Part shown: positions 1 through 8,982 of the stretch, one piece after another
Numbering within the stretch: the first letter of the stretch is position 1
How the letters are laid out: every line of letters starts with the position of its first letter
Assembly: GCF_000214215.1 (NCBI RefSeq)
Contig: NC_015559.1
Span: forward strand, 2,033,001-2,097,000
Direction of reading: 5' to 3'
Source of the DNA: Marinomonas posidonica IVIA-Po-181
GTDB taxonomy: Bacteria > Pseudomonadota > Gammaproteobacteria > Pseudomonadales > Marinomonadaceae
Length of the DNA stretch: 64,000 nucleotides
Position numbers and translations under genes: made by a program
The notes under the pieces: model-generated
Databases searched by the model: none
What the model saw: the letters and a program-made list of their open reading frames with translations, nothing else
What the model was told of the DNA's origin: nothing

Positions 1-1411
1 ACTTATCCCATAATTGCTGCCGTAAAGTATTGGCCGCTAGAATCGGGGAAGCCCCCAACTCAATATCCTGCTCCATGCCCTGACCAGATAAAATCAACCA
101 ACGAGCATTTGGTGGATATTGCTGATCATCCGTCGTTGAATACAGCTGCCACAAACCAACACTTTGCTCGATTCGCCCCAATATCGCCCCTAAAATGGGC
201 TGCCAAGTTTCGGCCATTTCAGGCGTCACACCCATACCCTCATTCTGCTTGGCTTTTTTGCATTCGTCCTGAATGCTTTCAACGCTATTAAATAATTTTT
301 GATAGCTGGTCGACAAACTGTATGCCAATTGCTTCAACTCATCAGGCACCACACCAAACTCAAATCGATGCTGATTATTATTCTGATCCAATCCCAAACC
401 ATTAATATAAGGTGATAAGCCTTGCTGAGCGTATTGGATGAAATTGACAATAGTCTGAATCTGTTGCGGCATTTTAATCAGCAATTGACCCGTTAAACTC
501 ACCTCATCGGTAAGCTCCTGCTTCAAATTCACCAAATTCTTTTCCAATTGTCTAAGCCAGCTAATACTTTGCTGCAACCTGACCTCATGACGGAAATGCC
601 CTATGGCTTTATCAGGCAGGTGATGGCCCTCATCGAACACATAAATGGTTTCTTTCGGCGGCGTCAGAATAGCACCACCACCTAAGGACAAATCCGCCAG
701 CACAAGGTCATGGTTCGCGACGATGACATCAGCCACTTCAATCTCGGCACGGGCTTTAAAAAATGGACAGGCCGAATAATTGGCACAATTACGATTCGTG
801 CATTGTTGATGGTCAGTCGTTAAGCGACGCCAGTCTAGCTCTCGAATAATACCTTCCCAATTATCTTTATCACCATCCCATTTACCTTTACTTAATGCTT
901 CATCCATCTCTTGATAAAGCACAGTATTGACATCATCCGATTGGAGGTGCTGCTCAAACAAACCGGCAAACATATCGTCCATAGCCTGCTCTTGTGTGCC
1001 TAGAAAAGCCTCCAGATTGTTGAGACAAAGATAGCGACCGCGACCTTTCGCTAAGGTGTACTTAAAATTTACCTCGGTATTGGACAAGATATCAGGTAAG
1101 TCTTTATGGAGAATTTGTTCTTGCAGAGCCACGGTGGCTGTTGAGATAACAAGCTTTAATCCTCTTGCCTTTGCAATAGGAATGACAGCAAGACAATAGG
1201 ATAAGGTTTTACCTGTTCCCGTCCCTGCCTCGATGACTGCCACATGTTTTTCATCTAGCCGCTCTCCCTCGGTACCTTGTTTAATGTTTCCCAACGTACG
1301 CGCGATCGCACCTATCATTTGGCGCTGACCAACCCTTGGTTTATGGGATTTGGCATCCAGCATATCGCGATAGGCTGATTGGATTTTATTTTTTAATTCG
1401 TCTGAAAGCAT
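1..1411 (-). CDS. dinG: ATP-dependent DNA helicase DinG (C-terminus beyond window)
   Basis: Superfamily 2, XPD-like 5'-3' helicase that unwinds damaged DNA and R-loops. The frame was read directly from the minus strand and leaves the window at base 1, so about 470 N-terminal residues are present (E. coli DinG is 716). Visible are the Walker A motif EAGTGTGKT, the four-cysteine iron-sulfur cluster region (GRGRYLC, then CTNRNC and ACPFF) and the Walker B box DEGHH. These match E. coli DinG in order and spacing, and the FeS cysteines separate it from FeS-lacking DinG homologues. No good Shine-Dalgarno sequence precedes the ATG at 1411. The SOS boxes begin 27 bases upstream, so LexA control is likely. 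The missing part is outside the window, not a truncation. Confidence 0.93.
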   Translation of the reverse strand, partial: MLSDELKNKIQSAYRDMLDAKSHKPRVGQRQMIGAIARTLGNIKQGTEGERLDEKHVAVIEAGTGTGKTLSYCLAVIPIAKARGLKLVISTATVALQEQILHKDLPDILSNTEVNFKYTLAKGRGRYLCLNNLEAFLGTQEQAMDDMFAGLFEQHLQSDDVNTVLYQEMDEALSKGKWDGDKDNWEGIIRELDWRRLTTDHQQCTNRNCANYSACPFFKARAEIEVADVIVANHDLVLADLSLGGGAILTPPKETIYVFDEGHHLPDKAIGHFRHEVRLQQSISWLRQLEKNLVNLKQELTDEVSLTGQLLIKMPQQIQTIVNFIQYAQQGLSPYINGLGLDQNNNQHRFEFGVVPDELKQLAYSLSTSYQKLFNSVESIQDECKKAKQNEGMGVTPEMAETWQPILGAILGRIEQSVGLWQLYSTTDDQQYPPNARWLILSGQGMEQDIELGASPILAANTLRQQLWDK

Positions 1412-1438
1412 TTATTTTATTGAGAATCGTTAAGAATG

Positions 1439-1454
1439 CTGTATATAATAACAG
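1439..1454. promoter_or_regulatory. SOS box 1 (LexA operator)
   Basis: CTGTATATAATAACAG fits the gammaproteobacterial LexA consensus CTGT-N8-ACAG exactly, with the usual AT-rich centre. It lies between the divergent dinG and lexA starts, 27 bases from lexA and from dinG, so it can repress both. LexA autoregulation through tandem boxes is established in E. coli. Confidence 0.93.
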
Positions 1455-1457
1455 TTA

Positions 1458-1473
1458 CTGTATAAACAACCAG
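1458..1473. promoter_or_regulatory. SOS box 2 (LexA operator, one mismatch)
   Basis: CTGTATAAACAACCAG matches CTGT-N8-ACAG with one change (CCAG). Its start lies 19 bases after that of box 1 and 24 bases before the lexA start. Paired operators of this kind are typical of lexA promoters; this one is probably the weaker site. Confidence 0.8.
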
Positions 1474-1481
1474 ATAGTGCC

Positions 1482-2105
1482 ATGATTAAATTAACCAAAA
1501 GACAATCTGATGTACTCGATACCATTCGCGAGTTTATTAATGAAACCGGATTCCCACCTACCCGTGCGGAAATCGCGAAACGACTTGGCTTTAAATCCCC
1601 AAATGCGGCTGAAGAACACTTAAAAGCCCTCTGCAAAAAAGGCGCAATTGAAATGCTGTCCGGCGCTTCTCGTGGCATTCGATTGGTTGAGTCTTCCGAA
1701 AACAACGCTCCAGAAGACGAGTTAGGTTTGCCCGTTATCGGTAAAGTGGCCGCAGGATACCCTATATTGGCTCAAGAGAACATAGATACCCATGTTACTG
1801 TTCCAGGTAATATGTTCTCACCGAAAGCAGATTATTTCTTGTCGGTTTCCGGCACCAGCATGAAAAACATTGGCATTATGGAAGGTGATTTATTGGCCGT
1901 CCACAAAACCAATACGGTTCGCAATGGGCAAATTGTCGTTGCCCGCATTGGCGATGAAGTCACCGTTAAACGCTTCGAGCAAAAAGGACGCATTGTTCGA
2001 TTAATTCCTGAAAACGAAGACTACCAGGACATTGTTGTGGACCTTGAGAGCGAAGAGTTTGCAATCGAAGGCCTGTCTGTCGGCGTTATTCGACAAGGAC
2101 TATAA
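1482..2105 (+). CDS. lexA: LexA repressor, SOS master regulator
   Basis: 207-residue LexA, close to the 202 of E. coli. The N-terminal winged helix (residues 1-70) carries the DNA-reading region around [12 protein letters not shown]. The self-cleavage bond is Ala91-Gly92 in KVAAGYP. The catalytic dyad is Ser126 ([10 protein letters not shown]) and Lys163 (VTVKRF). RecA filaments stimulate cleavage after DNA damage and release the regulon. The gene is monocistronic, with two SOS boxes upstream and a strong terminator directly after. sulA, which follows lexA in Pseudomonas, is absent here. The ATG start fits the family N-terminus although its ribosome site is weak. Confidence 0.98.
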   Translation: MIKLTKRQSDVLDTIREFINETGFPPTRAEIAKRLGFKSPNAAEEHLKALCKKGAIEMLSGASRGIRLVESSENNAPEDELGLPVIGKVAAGYPILAQENIDTHVTVPGNMFSPKADYFLSVSGTSMKNIGIMEGDLLAVHKTNTVRNGQIVVARIGDEVTVKRFEQKGRIVRLIPENEDYQDIVVDLESEEFAIEGLSVGVIRQGL

Positions 2106-2122
2106 AAGCCAATACACATCAT

Positions 2123-2153
2123 AAAAAAGGTGGCCTAAAGCCACCTTTTTTTT
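2123..2153 (+). terminator. Rho-independent terminator after lexA
   Basis: Stem GGTGGC/GCCACC with a 5-base loop, preceded by an A run and followed by eight T. It sits 18 bases past the lexA stop. The A run on the left may let it also serve the minus-strand operon ending at 2174. Confidence 0.9.
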
Positions 2154-2173
2154 GTTGATCTTGTTTAAAATCA

Positions 2174-2437
2174 TTAATGAAGAATTTTAGGACGGAAATC
2201 ATCGTCCATGTAATCCAACCCTTCATCAGCCATAGACTCATCCGAATACACAAAATCAATCCCTGCATGAAACATGCATTTTGCCAATTCAAAATAACGA
2301 TCCTGCAAATAAGACCGTGTCGTGTCTGAAATTTTCAGGGTTGCTAACGGCTCTGTTTCCTCGCCACTGTCACTGGCTGGGCGTAATACAATATCGCCGT
2401 TTTCCAGCTCAACAATTTCAAGGTATGACTCTTTCAT
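2174..2437 (-). CDS. Conserved hypothetical protein of the topA-lexA neighbourhood
   Basis: 87-residue acidic protein with no signal peptide or membrane segment. It opens with a run of beta-like residues (YLEIVELENGDIVLRP) and continues into a probable helical part. It is the last gene of the topA operon, one base after the gene upstream. Pseudomonas carries a small hypothetical gene (PA3009) in the same place between topA and lexA, and I infer that this is its counterpart from position and general character. Function unknown. The sequence lacks any SulA-like feature, so I do not call it a division inhibitor. Confidence 0.75.
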   Translation of the reverse strand: MKESYLEIVELENGDIVLRPASDSGEETEPLATLKISDTTRSYLQDRYFELAKCMFHAGIDFVYSDESMADEGLDYMDDDFRPKILH

Positions 2438-2438
2438 A

Positions 2439-2906
2439 TTAATACTCAGATGACTCTTCTCTAAAACGTAACACCAAGTCAGTTAGCTTGGTCAAATACA
2501 ATTGCATTGAGGCACCATCATCCCCACCAGAACCAATAAGGTCCGTTCGGCCAAAAGATGATTGAACCAAATGACACTCTAATTGTTGCTGATAAGCACT
2601 CAGAAGCTGGCAACACCAAGATCTAGACTGACTTATTAAGTCCTTTAACTCTGACAGAACCGGTACAACAGACTGCTTGGCTTCGGCTTCAGAGGCCAAT
2701 GTAATCACATCCAAACAATCAGACAATGCATAACTCTGTGCAACTTCTTGCAACAAACCATTGAAGGCACTGCGTAATTGAAACAAAGCCGAGCCTTCAA
2801 GACTACTGACCAGCCAAGCTTCGTCACTTGACTGAGCAAGTGCCAGTAAACGCTTTGCAGCATCAAGCCTTTGATTCGTTACACTGGCATAACTTACGCT
2901 GATCAT
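2439..2906 (-). CDS. DUF6586-like protein encoded directly after topA
   Basis: 155-residue soluble, mostly helical protein. The N-terminal stretch with [15 protein letters not shown] resembles the DUF6586 family (Pseudomonas PA3010), which sits in the same position downstream of topA. Its ATG overlaps the topA stop by four bases (ATGA), so it is translationally coupled to topA. Function is unknown in the family. The family call rests on position and a weak N-terminal resemblance. Confidence 0.75.
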   Translation of the reverse strand: MISVSYASVTNQRLDAAKRLLALAQSSDEAWLVSSLEGSALFQLRSAFNGLLQEVAQSYALSDCLDVITLASEAEAKQSVVPVLSELKDLISQSRSWCCQLLSAYQQQLECHLVQSSFGRTDLIGSGGDDGASMQLYLTKLTDLVLRFREESSEY

Positions 2907-5533
2907 TTTTTCTTTTTACCTTCTTCGATGACCCATTTACCGCCATCATAAAAAGCTTTCCACCCCGTTGGTTTGCCTTCATTTTCCGTCATAATGTATT
3001 GCTCTTTGGTTTTACGACTATAACGAATCAAGGTAGAACGGCCTTCTGAATCAGCAACGGGCGCATCTGCGAAAAAATGATATTTTGGATCAATTTGATC
3101 CATATATGGAATCAATTCTTTCACATAAGGCGCACGGGTTTCGCGTTTACGAGGGAATTGGCTAGCGGCCAAGAACAAACCAGTTGCACCATCACGCAAC
3201 ACGTAATGATCCTCCACCTTCTGACAAGCCAAGTCCGGCATAGGCACTGGGTCCATCTTAGGCGGCGCAACTTCACCGCTTTTAAGCAGCTTACGAGTAT
3301 TCTTACACTCTTCATTGGTACAGCCAAAATACTTACCAAAGCGCCCCGTCTTAAGCTGCATTTCTGAACTGCATTTATCACACTCAATCACCGGCCCATC
3401 GTAGCCTTTGATTTTGAAGCTGCCCGCTTCCACTTCGTAACCGGTACAAGATGGGTTATTACCACAAACATGCAGTTTGCGATGCTCGTCCATCAAATAA
3501 CTGTCCATGGCAGAGCCACAAATCTTACAGCGATGCTTATTGATCAGCGCCTTAGATTCACCTTCTTCATCGTCGACCGCAACCGCTTCATCGCCACGAA
3601 TAAGATTAATAGTGGCCTTGCAACGCTCTTTAGGCGGTAAAGCATAGCCAGAGCAAGACATGAAGACCCCTGTGCTGGCGGTACGAATCTGCATAGGACG
3701 ACTGCATGTTGGGCATTCAACATCCGTCGGCGTTGGCTCATTTAGCATCATGCCGTCATCGGGCGACTCCGCTTTTGCCAACACATTGCTAAAGTCACGA
3801 TAGAAAGCATTCAGAGTTTGAATCCAGTCTTTATCCCCTTCAGCGATTTCATCCAAACGCTCTTCCATTTGCGCCGTAAAACTAAAGTCCATCAAGGATG
3901 AGAAACTGCCAACCAATCGATCGGTGACAATGTCTCCCATTTTCTCTGCATAGAAACGACGATTTTCAACTCGAACATAACCACGATCTTGAATGGTCGA
4001 GATAATAGACGCGTAGGTTGAAGGTCGACCAATACCACGCTTTTCCAATTCTTTCACCAAGCTGGCTTCGCTGAATCGAGCCACAGGTTTGGTAAAGTGT
4101 TGCTCAGGTAGCAACTCTTTGAGATCTAAAAACTCACCCTGAGTCACATCAGGCAAGATATTATCTTCGCCTTTCTTCACAACCGTTTGCATGGCTCTGG
4201 TGTAACCATCAAAGCGCAAAATACGCCCTTTCGCTTTAAATTCGTATTCCTCTGCCACCACGGTAATCGTGGTAGAAGTGTATTCAGCAGGCGTCATTTG
4301 ACAGGCCATAAATTGGCTGCGAATCAAATCGTATAGACGGTGAGCGTCTTTTTCCATCCCTAACAAATCATCCACGCGCACATTCACATCAGAAGGACGA
4401 ATGGCTTCGTGAGCCTCTTGCGCACCTTCTTTACTTGAGTAACGAATAGGATCGGCGGGTAAGTAAGCTTCACCAAATGAGCTTAAAATGTATTGACGTA
4501 AAGACTCAACCGCCTCAGCACTCAAATTGGTCGAGTCGGTACGCATATAAGTAATGTAACCCGCTTCATACAAACGCTGAGCCAGCATCATGGTCTTCTT
4601 AACGCCATAGCCTAAACGCGTACTCGCTGCTTGTTGCAAGGTCGAGGTAATGAAAGGTGCAGAAGGCTTGCTCTTAGTCGGTTTATCCTCGCGACTTTGA
4701 ACAAGGTACTTCGCCATTTGTAAACGAGCCACATGCTCATCCGATTGCAACTGATTAACCGGTCGATATTCTTTACCTTGGTACTTCGCCGCCTCAAATT
4801 TAATCATGTCATCACTTGAGGTCGATAACATGGCATCCAGTTCCCAAAACTCTTCTGGAACGAAGGCACGAATTTCCTGTTCACGCTCAACGATCAAGCG
4901 TACCGCAACGGATTGAACTCGGCCAGCAGACAAACCACGCGCTACTTTCGCCCAAAGTAATGGTGACACCATAAAGCCAACCACACGATCGAGAAAACGA
5001 CGCGCTTGCTGTGCATTGACTCGGTTTAAATCCAACTCGGAAGGCGTTTCGAAGGCAGACTGAATGGCTTTCTTGGTAATTTCGTTAAATACAACACGCT
5101 TATAACGGCTGTCATCACCACCAATGGCCTCACGCAAATGCCACGCAATGGCCTCTCCCTCTCTATCCAAATCGGTCGCGAGATAGATGGTGTCAGCATT
5201 TTTGGCCAATCGTTTAAGTTCATCGACGACTTTTTCTTTGCCGGGCAACACCTCATAATTAGCATGCCAATTATCTTCAGGATCGACGCCCATACGAGCA
5301 ATTAGCTGCTTACGAGACTTACGGCTTTTATACTCAAGCTTTTCTTCTGGGCTCATTTTACGCGTCAAAGCGGCTTGCTTTGCTCGCTCCTGAGGCGTCG
5401 AAGTCGCGGTTTTACCCGATGGAAGGTCTCGAATATGACCTACACTCGACTTAACGACAAAGTCATTGCCTAAGTATTTATTAATAGTTTTCGCCTTGGC
5501 TGGCGATTCCACGATTACCAGTGATTTTCCCAT
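2903..5533 (-). CDS. topA: DNA topoisomerase I (type IA)
   Basis: Relaxes negative supercoils through a 5'-phosphotyrosine intermediate. With the ATG at 5533 the protein has 876 residues and begins [17 protein letters not shown], exactly like E. coli TopA. The frame could extend to a TTG at 5569, but family alignment rejects that. The Toprim domain has Glu9 and the acidic DLDREGE motif (121-127). The active-site tyrosine is Tyr329 in YITYMRTDS, followed by Arg331. The C-terminus holds zinc-finger repeats with paired cysteines (CPTC, CKIC, CDKC) and ends in a basic KKKK tail. First gene of a three-gene operon. Confidence 0.98.
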   Translation of the reverse strand: MGKSLVIVESPAKAKTINKYLGNDFVVKSSVGHIRDLPSGKTATSTPQERAKQAALTRKMSPEEKLEYKSRKSRKQLIARMGVDPEDNWHANYEVLPGKEKVVDELKRLAKNADTIYLATDLDREGEAIAWHLREAIGGDDSRYKRVVFNEITKKAIQSAFETPSELDLNRVNAQQARRFLDRVVGFMVSPLLWAKVARGLSAGRVQSVAVRLIVEREQEIRAFVPEEFWELDAMLSTSSDDMIKFEAAKYQGKEYRPVNQLQSDEHVARLQMAKYLVQSREDKPTKSKPSAPFITSTLQQAASTRLGYGVKKTMMLAQRLYEAGYITYMRTDSTNLSAEAVESLRQYILSSFGEAYLPADPIRYSSKEGAQEAHEAIRPSDVNVRVDDLLGMEKDAHRLYDLIRSQFMACQMTPAEYTSTTITVVAEEYEFKAKGRILRFDGYTRAMQTVVKKGEDNILPDVTQGEFLDLKELLPEQHFTKPVARFSEASLVKELEKRGIGRPSTYASIISTIQDRGYVRVENRRFYAEKMGDIVTDRLVGSFSSLMDFSFTAQMEERLDEIAEGDKDWIQTLNAFYRDFSNVLAKAESPDDGMMLNEPTPTDVECPTCSRPMQIRTASTGVFMSCSGYALPPKERCKATINLIRGDEAVAVDDEEGESKALINKHRCKICGSAMDSYLMDEHRKLHVCGNNPSCTGYEVEAGSFKIKGYDGPVIECDKCSSEMQLKTGRFGKYFGCTNEECKNTRKLLKSGEVAPPKMDPVPMPDLACQKVEDHYVLRDGATGLFLAASQFPRKRETRAPYVKELIPYMDQIDPKYHFFADAPVADSEGRSTLIRYSRKTKEQYIMTENEGKPTGWKAFYDGGKWVIEEGKKKK

Positions 5534-5721
5534 TGAACTGTGTAAGCCTTTTATAAAGTCGATCTGCAAATACTAATTGCACGAAGTTTAATCTCTCGGG
5601 GCGCTGATATTAAGCAAACACCTTTTATATGACAAGCGATCCCTGTATTGTTTCTATAATAATTCTTGCTGAACTTGGTATTTCTTATTTAACATACTGA
5701 ATTCATTGCTAAAGGACAATC

Positions 5722-6486
5722 ATGGCTACGCTGCAAATTTTAACCATCGCGTTTTTAATTATCATAGTACTGTTATCAGTCATTATTGGTTCACGCGCCC
5801 ATCAAAAAGAAAAAGAGATCACCGAACGCCGAGTTAAACAACTCCAACTGTCCAATCGCGCCGATCGTGTTGAACAACATATACGTGGTCTTAAAGACGT
5901 CAACACCGACTCTATTGCCTCTGATGTTCTGTATGACTTCTATCTAGACACACTTCGAGAACTTCTGCAATATTCCGACGATCCTGAAAAAATTGAAATT
6001 CGTATCGCGACCGCTGAAGAAGGTCGCAATATCGACCCAATTGAATTTAGCCCAGAACCAGAGCTATTCAGCTTTCAGGAAAAAAGCAACTACAAAGAAA
6101 GACTCACCAAATTAGCCAAAATGTTACTTTATTTACGTCGTAAAGGTCGTATTAGTAATGCCCACTATCAGGCCTGCTATGACTATTTACGCTGGTTAAA
6201 CTTGTGGATCCAGCTTAACCGTCAAATCGTCCAAGCCAACAAAAACTTTGACAATGGCGATACCCGTGTTGCTCAAACACTCTATGGTGTCATCCTGTCA
6301 CACCTCAAATCTGACGCCATAGAAAGACCAGAGAAAAACACGTTAAAAACCTTTGTCACCGAACGCATGAGAGAAATATTATCGCCACAAATCGAGGCCA
6401 TGAAAGAAAGTGAGAATCCTGAGGAAGCGCTGGCCAAACTCATGCAAAGCGTGGAATCTCCTGACGCCCCAATGAAACCCAAATAG
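5722..6486 (+). CDS. Membrane-anchored protein of unknown function
   Basis: 254 residues. Residues 4-24 form one hydrophobic N-terminal segment, followed at once by a charged, coiled-coil-prone stretch (KEKEITERRVKQL), so the body probably faces the cytoplasm. The remainder is helical and charged with no catalytic motif I recognise. The start is an ATG with AAGGAC nine bases upstream. It is divergent from topA and convergent with the next gene. It could be a scaffold or regulator of an envelope complex, but that is a guess. Confidence 0.85.
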   Translation: MATLQILTIAFLIIIVLLSVIIGSRAHQKEKEITERRVKQLQLSNRADRVEQHIRGLKDVNTDSIASDVLYDFYLDTLRELLQYSDDPEKIEIRIATAEEGRNIDPIEFSPEPELFSFQEKSNYKERLTKLAKMLLYLRRKGRISNAHYQACYDYLRWLNLWIQLNRQIVQANKNFDNGDTRVAQTLYGVILSHLKSDAIERPEKNTLKTFVTERMREILSPQIEAMKESENPEEALAKLMQSVESPDAPMKPK

Positions 6487-6539
6487 CTCAAGTATTCCGT
6501 ACGCAAGGACGATTTTTAAATCACTAGTTTCATCCAGAA

Positions 6540-7025
6540 TCACACGCTTAATGGCAACTTTGTAAAAGATTGCAAGAGTTCGGCAATGTCGTCCACGCTC
6601 GATTCATCGCCTTGCTCCTGCCAATAAAAATCGACACTGGCCGCTTGAATTTTAATGCCTTCAAGTCGACCTTCAAATTCTGTCAAAATGGCCTTATCAC
6701 GATTGGTTAGAGCTATCGACTGACTGGCCCACCAAGCTGACGAGATTGAATCGTATTTCCACACCTCATAAGGCAAAAGCCACACAGGCTTAACAAGAGC
6801 CTCCAGCGGCTTAGCCCGATACAAAGAATAACTTACCACTTTTTTGCGTGTCATTGACTTATCCCACTTGTCAGGAAGGTCAATTGATGTAAGCTGGACT
6901 GTGAGGTTAAGCTGACGCGCATGCATACGCAGAGCCATACGTTGACGCTCTTTTTTTGGTGGCACAATCCACAAAGCGGAACCCATTAAAGACAAGACGA
7001 TACAAATAACAATAAGAGCAGTCAT
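6540..7025 (-). CDS. Hypothetical protein with N-terminal membrane anchor
   Basis: 161 residues. A hydrophobic segment covers about residues 3-21 and is followed by a basic stretch (PPKKERQRMALRMHARQ), which predicts a single-pass inner-membrane protein with its body in the cytoplasm. The body contains a tryptophan-rich segment (WWASQ). No known domain is recognised. It is divergent from the universal stress gene, with 63 bases between the starts. Confidence 0.8.
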   Translation of the reverse strand: MTALIVICIVLSLMGSALWIVPPKKERQRMALRMHARQLNLTVQLTSIDLPDKWDKSMTRKKVVSYSLYRAKPLEALVKPVWLLPYEVWKYDSISSAWWASQSIALTNRDKAILTEFEGRLEGIKIQAASVDFYWQEQGDESSVDDIAELLQSFTKLPLSV

Positions 7026-7088
7026 ATTAGTGTCTCTTTCGTTTTAAACTATAATAAATATATCAAGCCAACTCTGGAGGTATTCTAG

Positions 7089-7520
7089 ATGTATAACAGA
7101 ATTCTACTCGCTGTTGATCTAACGGATGAAAGTATCAAGGTGGCTAATAAAGCCGTTGGTTTATGCAAAGCAACAGGCGCTAAGTTAACCATCCTTCATG
7201 TTATTGAATCACTCAACTACGCTTATGGCGGCGACGTCCCTATCGACATCACTGACATTCAAGCACAGCTTCAAGATACAGCAAAAGAACGCATTGCCAT
7301 TCTTGAAGATCAAATTGATGCACCCGTTGAAGAATGTTGCATTACACAAGGTGGTATCGAAAGTGAAATACATCGCATTGCAGAAGAAAAGCAGGTAGAT
7401 CTAATCGTGGTTGGCAGTCACTGCCGTCACGGATTAGCACTTTTACTTGGCTCCACGGCAAATGGCGTTCTTCATGGCGCACCATGCGATGTACTCGCCA
7501 TCAAGGTCGTAAAAGACTAA
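7089..7520 (+). CDS. Universal stress protein, UspA family
   Basis: 143 residues, the normal size for a single Usp domain. The first strand, YNRILLAVDLTDES, and the C-terminal nucleotide-loop region with GSHCRHG and LLGSTANGVLH are typical of the family, which forms dimers and protects cells during starvation and stress. GGAGG lies ten bases before the ATG. It is monocistronic with a terminator directly after. Resemblance is closest to the UspA-like class of gammaproteobacteria; which paralogue it corresponds to cannot be fixed from sequence alone. Confidence 0.94.
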   Translation: MYNRILLAVDLTDESIKVANKAVGLCKATGAKLTILHVIESLNYAYGGDVPIDITDIQAQLQDTAKERIAILEDQIDAPVEECCITQGGIESEIHRIAEEKQVDLIVVGSHCRHGLALLLGSTANGVLHGAPCDVLAIKVVKD

Positions 7521-7539
7521 ATTACTTGCAATAGAATAA

Positions 7540-7567
7540 GAAAGGCGATGCATTCATCGCCTTTCTT
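7540..7567. terminator. Bidirectional terminator between usp and cysS
   Basis: Eleven-base perfect stem GAAAGGCGATG/CATCGCCTTTC with a four-base loop. It serves the plus-strand usp gene and lies just beyond the minus-strand cysS stop at 7595, so it likely ends both transcripts. Confidence 0.8.
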
Positions 7568-7594
7568 CCATCTTTCGTTACCGCATATTATGCG

Positions 7595-8977
7595 CTAGCT
7601 TCTTGTCCAAGTCGTGCCTTCGCGACTGTCCAAAAGCTCAATCCCTTGATCCGCTAGCTGGTCTCGAATTTCATCACTGCGTGCAAAGTTTTTGTCTTTG
7701 CGAGCCTGAGTACGCTCATCAATCAAGGCTTGAATCGCGCTCTCATCTAACCCTGCCGTAATGGTGCTATTTTGTAAGAAATATTCAGGCACTTGATCCA
7801 AAAGACCTAATAAGCTTGCTAAAGATTTCAACTCCGCCGCCAAGTTGGCCGCTTTATCACTCTCTTCCGCTTTCGCTTTATTCAACTCTCTGACCAATTC
7901 AAACAACACAGAAACAGCGACAGGCGTGTTGAAATCGTCCTGCATCGCCTCTTCAAAACGAGCCGTATATTCTGAGGCAACCCATTCTTCAGCAACACTC
8001 TGCTGGCGCAACGCCGTATACAAGCGCTCCAGCGCCACTTTAGCTTCGTTAAGGCTTTGATCAGAATAATCAATCGGACTACGATATTGGCTAGACACCA
8101 TCAAATAACGAACCACTTCAGGGTTGTATTTTTCCAATACATCACGCACCGTGAAAAAATTCCCCAATGATTTGGACATCTTTTCGTTGTTAACGCGAAC
8201 CGCACCACAATGCATCCAATAGTTCACATAATCCTTGCCCGTCGCCGCTTCCGATTGCGCGATCTCGTTTTCATGGTGCGGGAACTTAAGATCAGGACCA
8301 CCACCATGAATATCGAAATGACTGCCTAGGCAATTAGTTGACATCGCTGAACACTCAATGTGCCAACCTGGACGACCCAGCCCCCAAGGTGACTCCCAAG
8401 CCACTTCTCCGACTTTTGCTTGCTTCCACAAAACAAAGTCAGCAGGATGCTCTTTTGCTGTTTCTACATCAATACGTGCACCCGCCAGCATGTCTTCCAG
8501 TTTGCGATTATTAAGCTTGCCATATTCTTTAAACGCAGTAGCTCGATAATAGACGTCACCAGACGTACCCTGATACGCAAAACCTTTGTCGATCAAGACT
8601 TGAACCATATCTATGATTTGTTGCATGAATTCAGTGGCTTTCGGCTCACGATCAGGCATTTTATTACCTAAACGTAATTCATCTTCACGCTGCGCTGCAA
8701 TCATACGCTCAGTTAAAGCTTGCGTGGTTTCATTATTTTCTTCCGCACGCTTAATGATCTTGTCATCCACATCCGTGATATTTCGGACATAATTCAGTTC
8801 GTAGCCCAAATGACGAATAAAGCGTGAAATCACGTCAAAAGAAATCATGGCGCGAGCATGACCAATATGGCAAAAATCGTATACCGTGTTGCCACACACG
8901 TACATACCAACCTTACCTTCTTCAATTGGTTTGAAAATTTCTTTCTTCCCACTGAGGGTGTTGTAAATCTTCAGCAT
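7595..8977 (-). CDS. cysS: Cysteinyl-tRNA synthetase
   Basis: 460 residues against 461 in E. coli. The class I signature HIGH lies at residues 37-40 and KMSKS in EKMSKSLGN near residue 267. Cys28 in YVCGNTVYD and the distal Cys/His/Glu set (HIECSA, HHENEIAQ) form the zinc site that selects cysteine. It follows glnS after five bases, so the two synthetases form an operon that probably ends at the terminator near 7550. Confidence 0.98.
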   Translation of the reverse strand: MLKIYNTLSGKKEIFKPIEEGKVGMYVCGNTVYDFCHIGHARAMISFDVISRFIRHLGYELNYVRNITDVDDKIIKRAEENNETTQALTERMIAAQREDELRLGNKMPDREPKATEFMQQIIDMVQVLIDKGFAYQGTSGDVYYRATAFKEYGKLNNRKLEDMLAGARIDVETAKEHPADFVLWKQAKVGEVAWESPWGLGRPGWHIECSAMSTNCLGSHFDIHGGGPDLKFPHHENEIAQSEAATGKDYVNYWMHCGAVRVNNEKMSKSLGNFFTVRDVLEKYNPEVVRYLMVSSQYRSPIDYSDQSLNEAKVALERLYTALRQQSVAEEWVASEYTARFEEAMQDDFNTPVAVSVLFELVRELNKAKAEESDKAANLAAELKSLASLLGLLDQVPEYFLQNSTITAGLDESAIQALIDERTQARKDKNFARSDEIRDQLADQGIELLDSREGTTWTRS

Positions 8978-8982
8978 CGCCG

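Noticed and set aside
2174-2906. SulA-type division inhibitor beside lexA
   Set aside because: Neither of the two small proteins resembles SulA, both are on the opposite strand in the topA operon, and no SOS box precedes them.
3121-5301. Several open frames of 60-96 residues on both strands within topA
   Set aside because: They are shadows of the real gene in other frames and lack ribosome sites.
5534-5569. Extended topA start at TTG 5569
   Set aside because: The ATG at 5533 gives the exact family N-terminus; the 12 added residues are not conserved.
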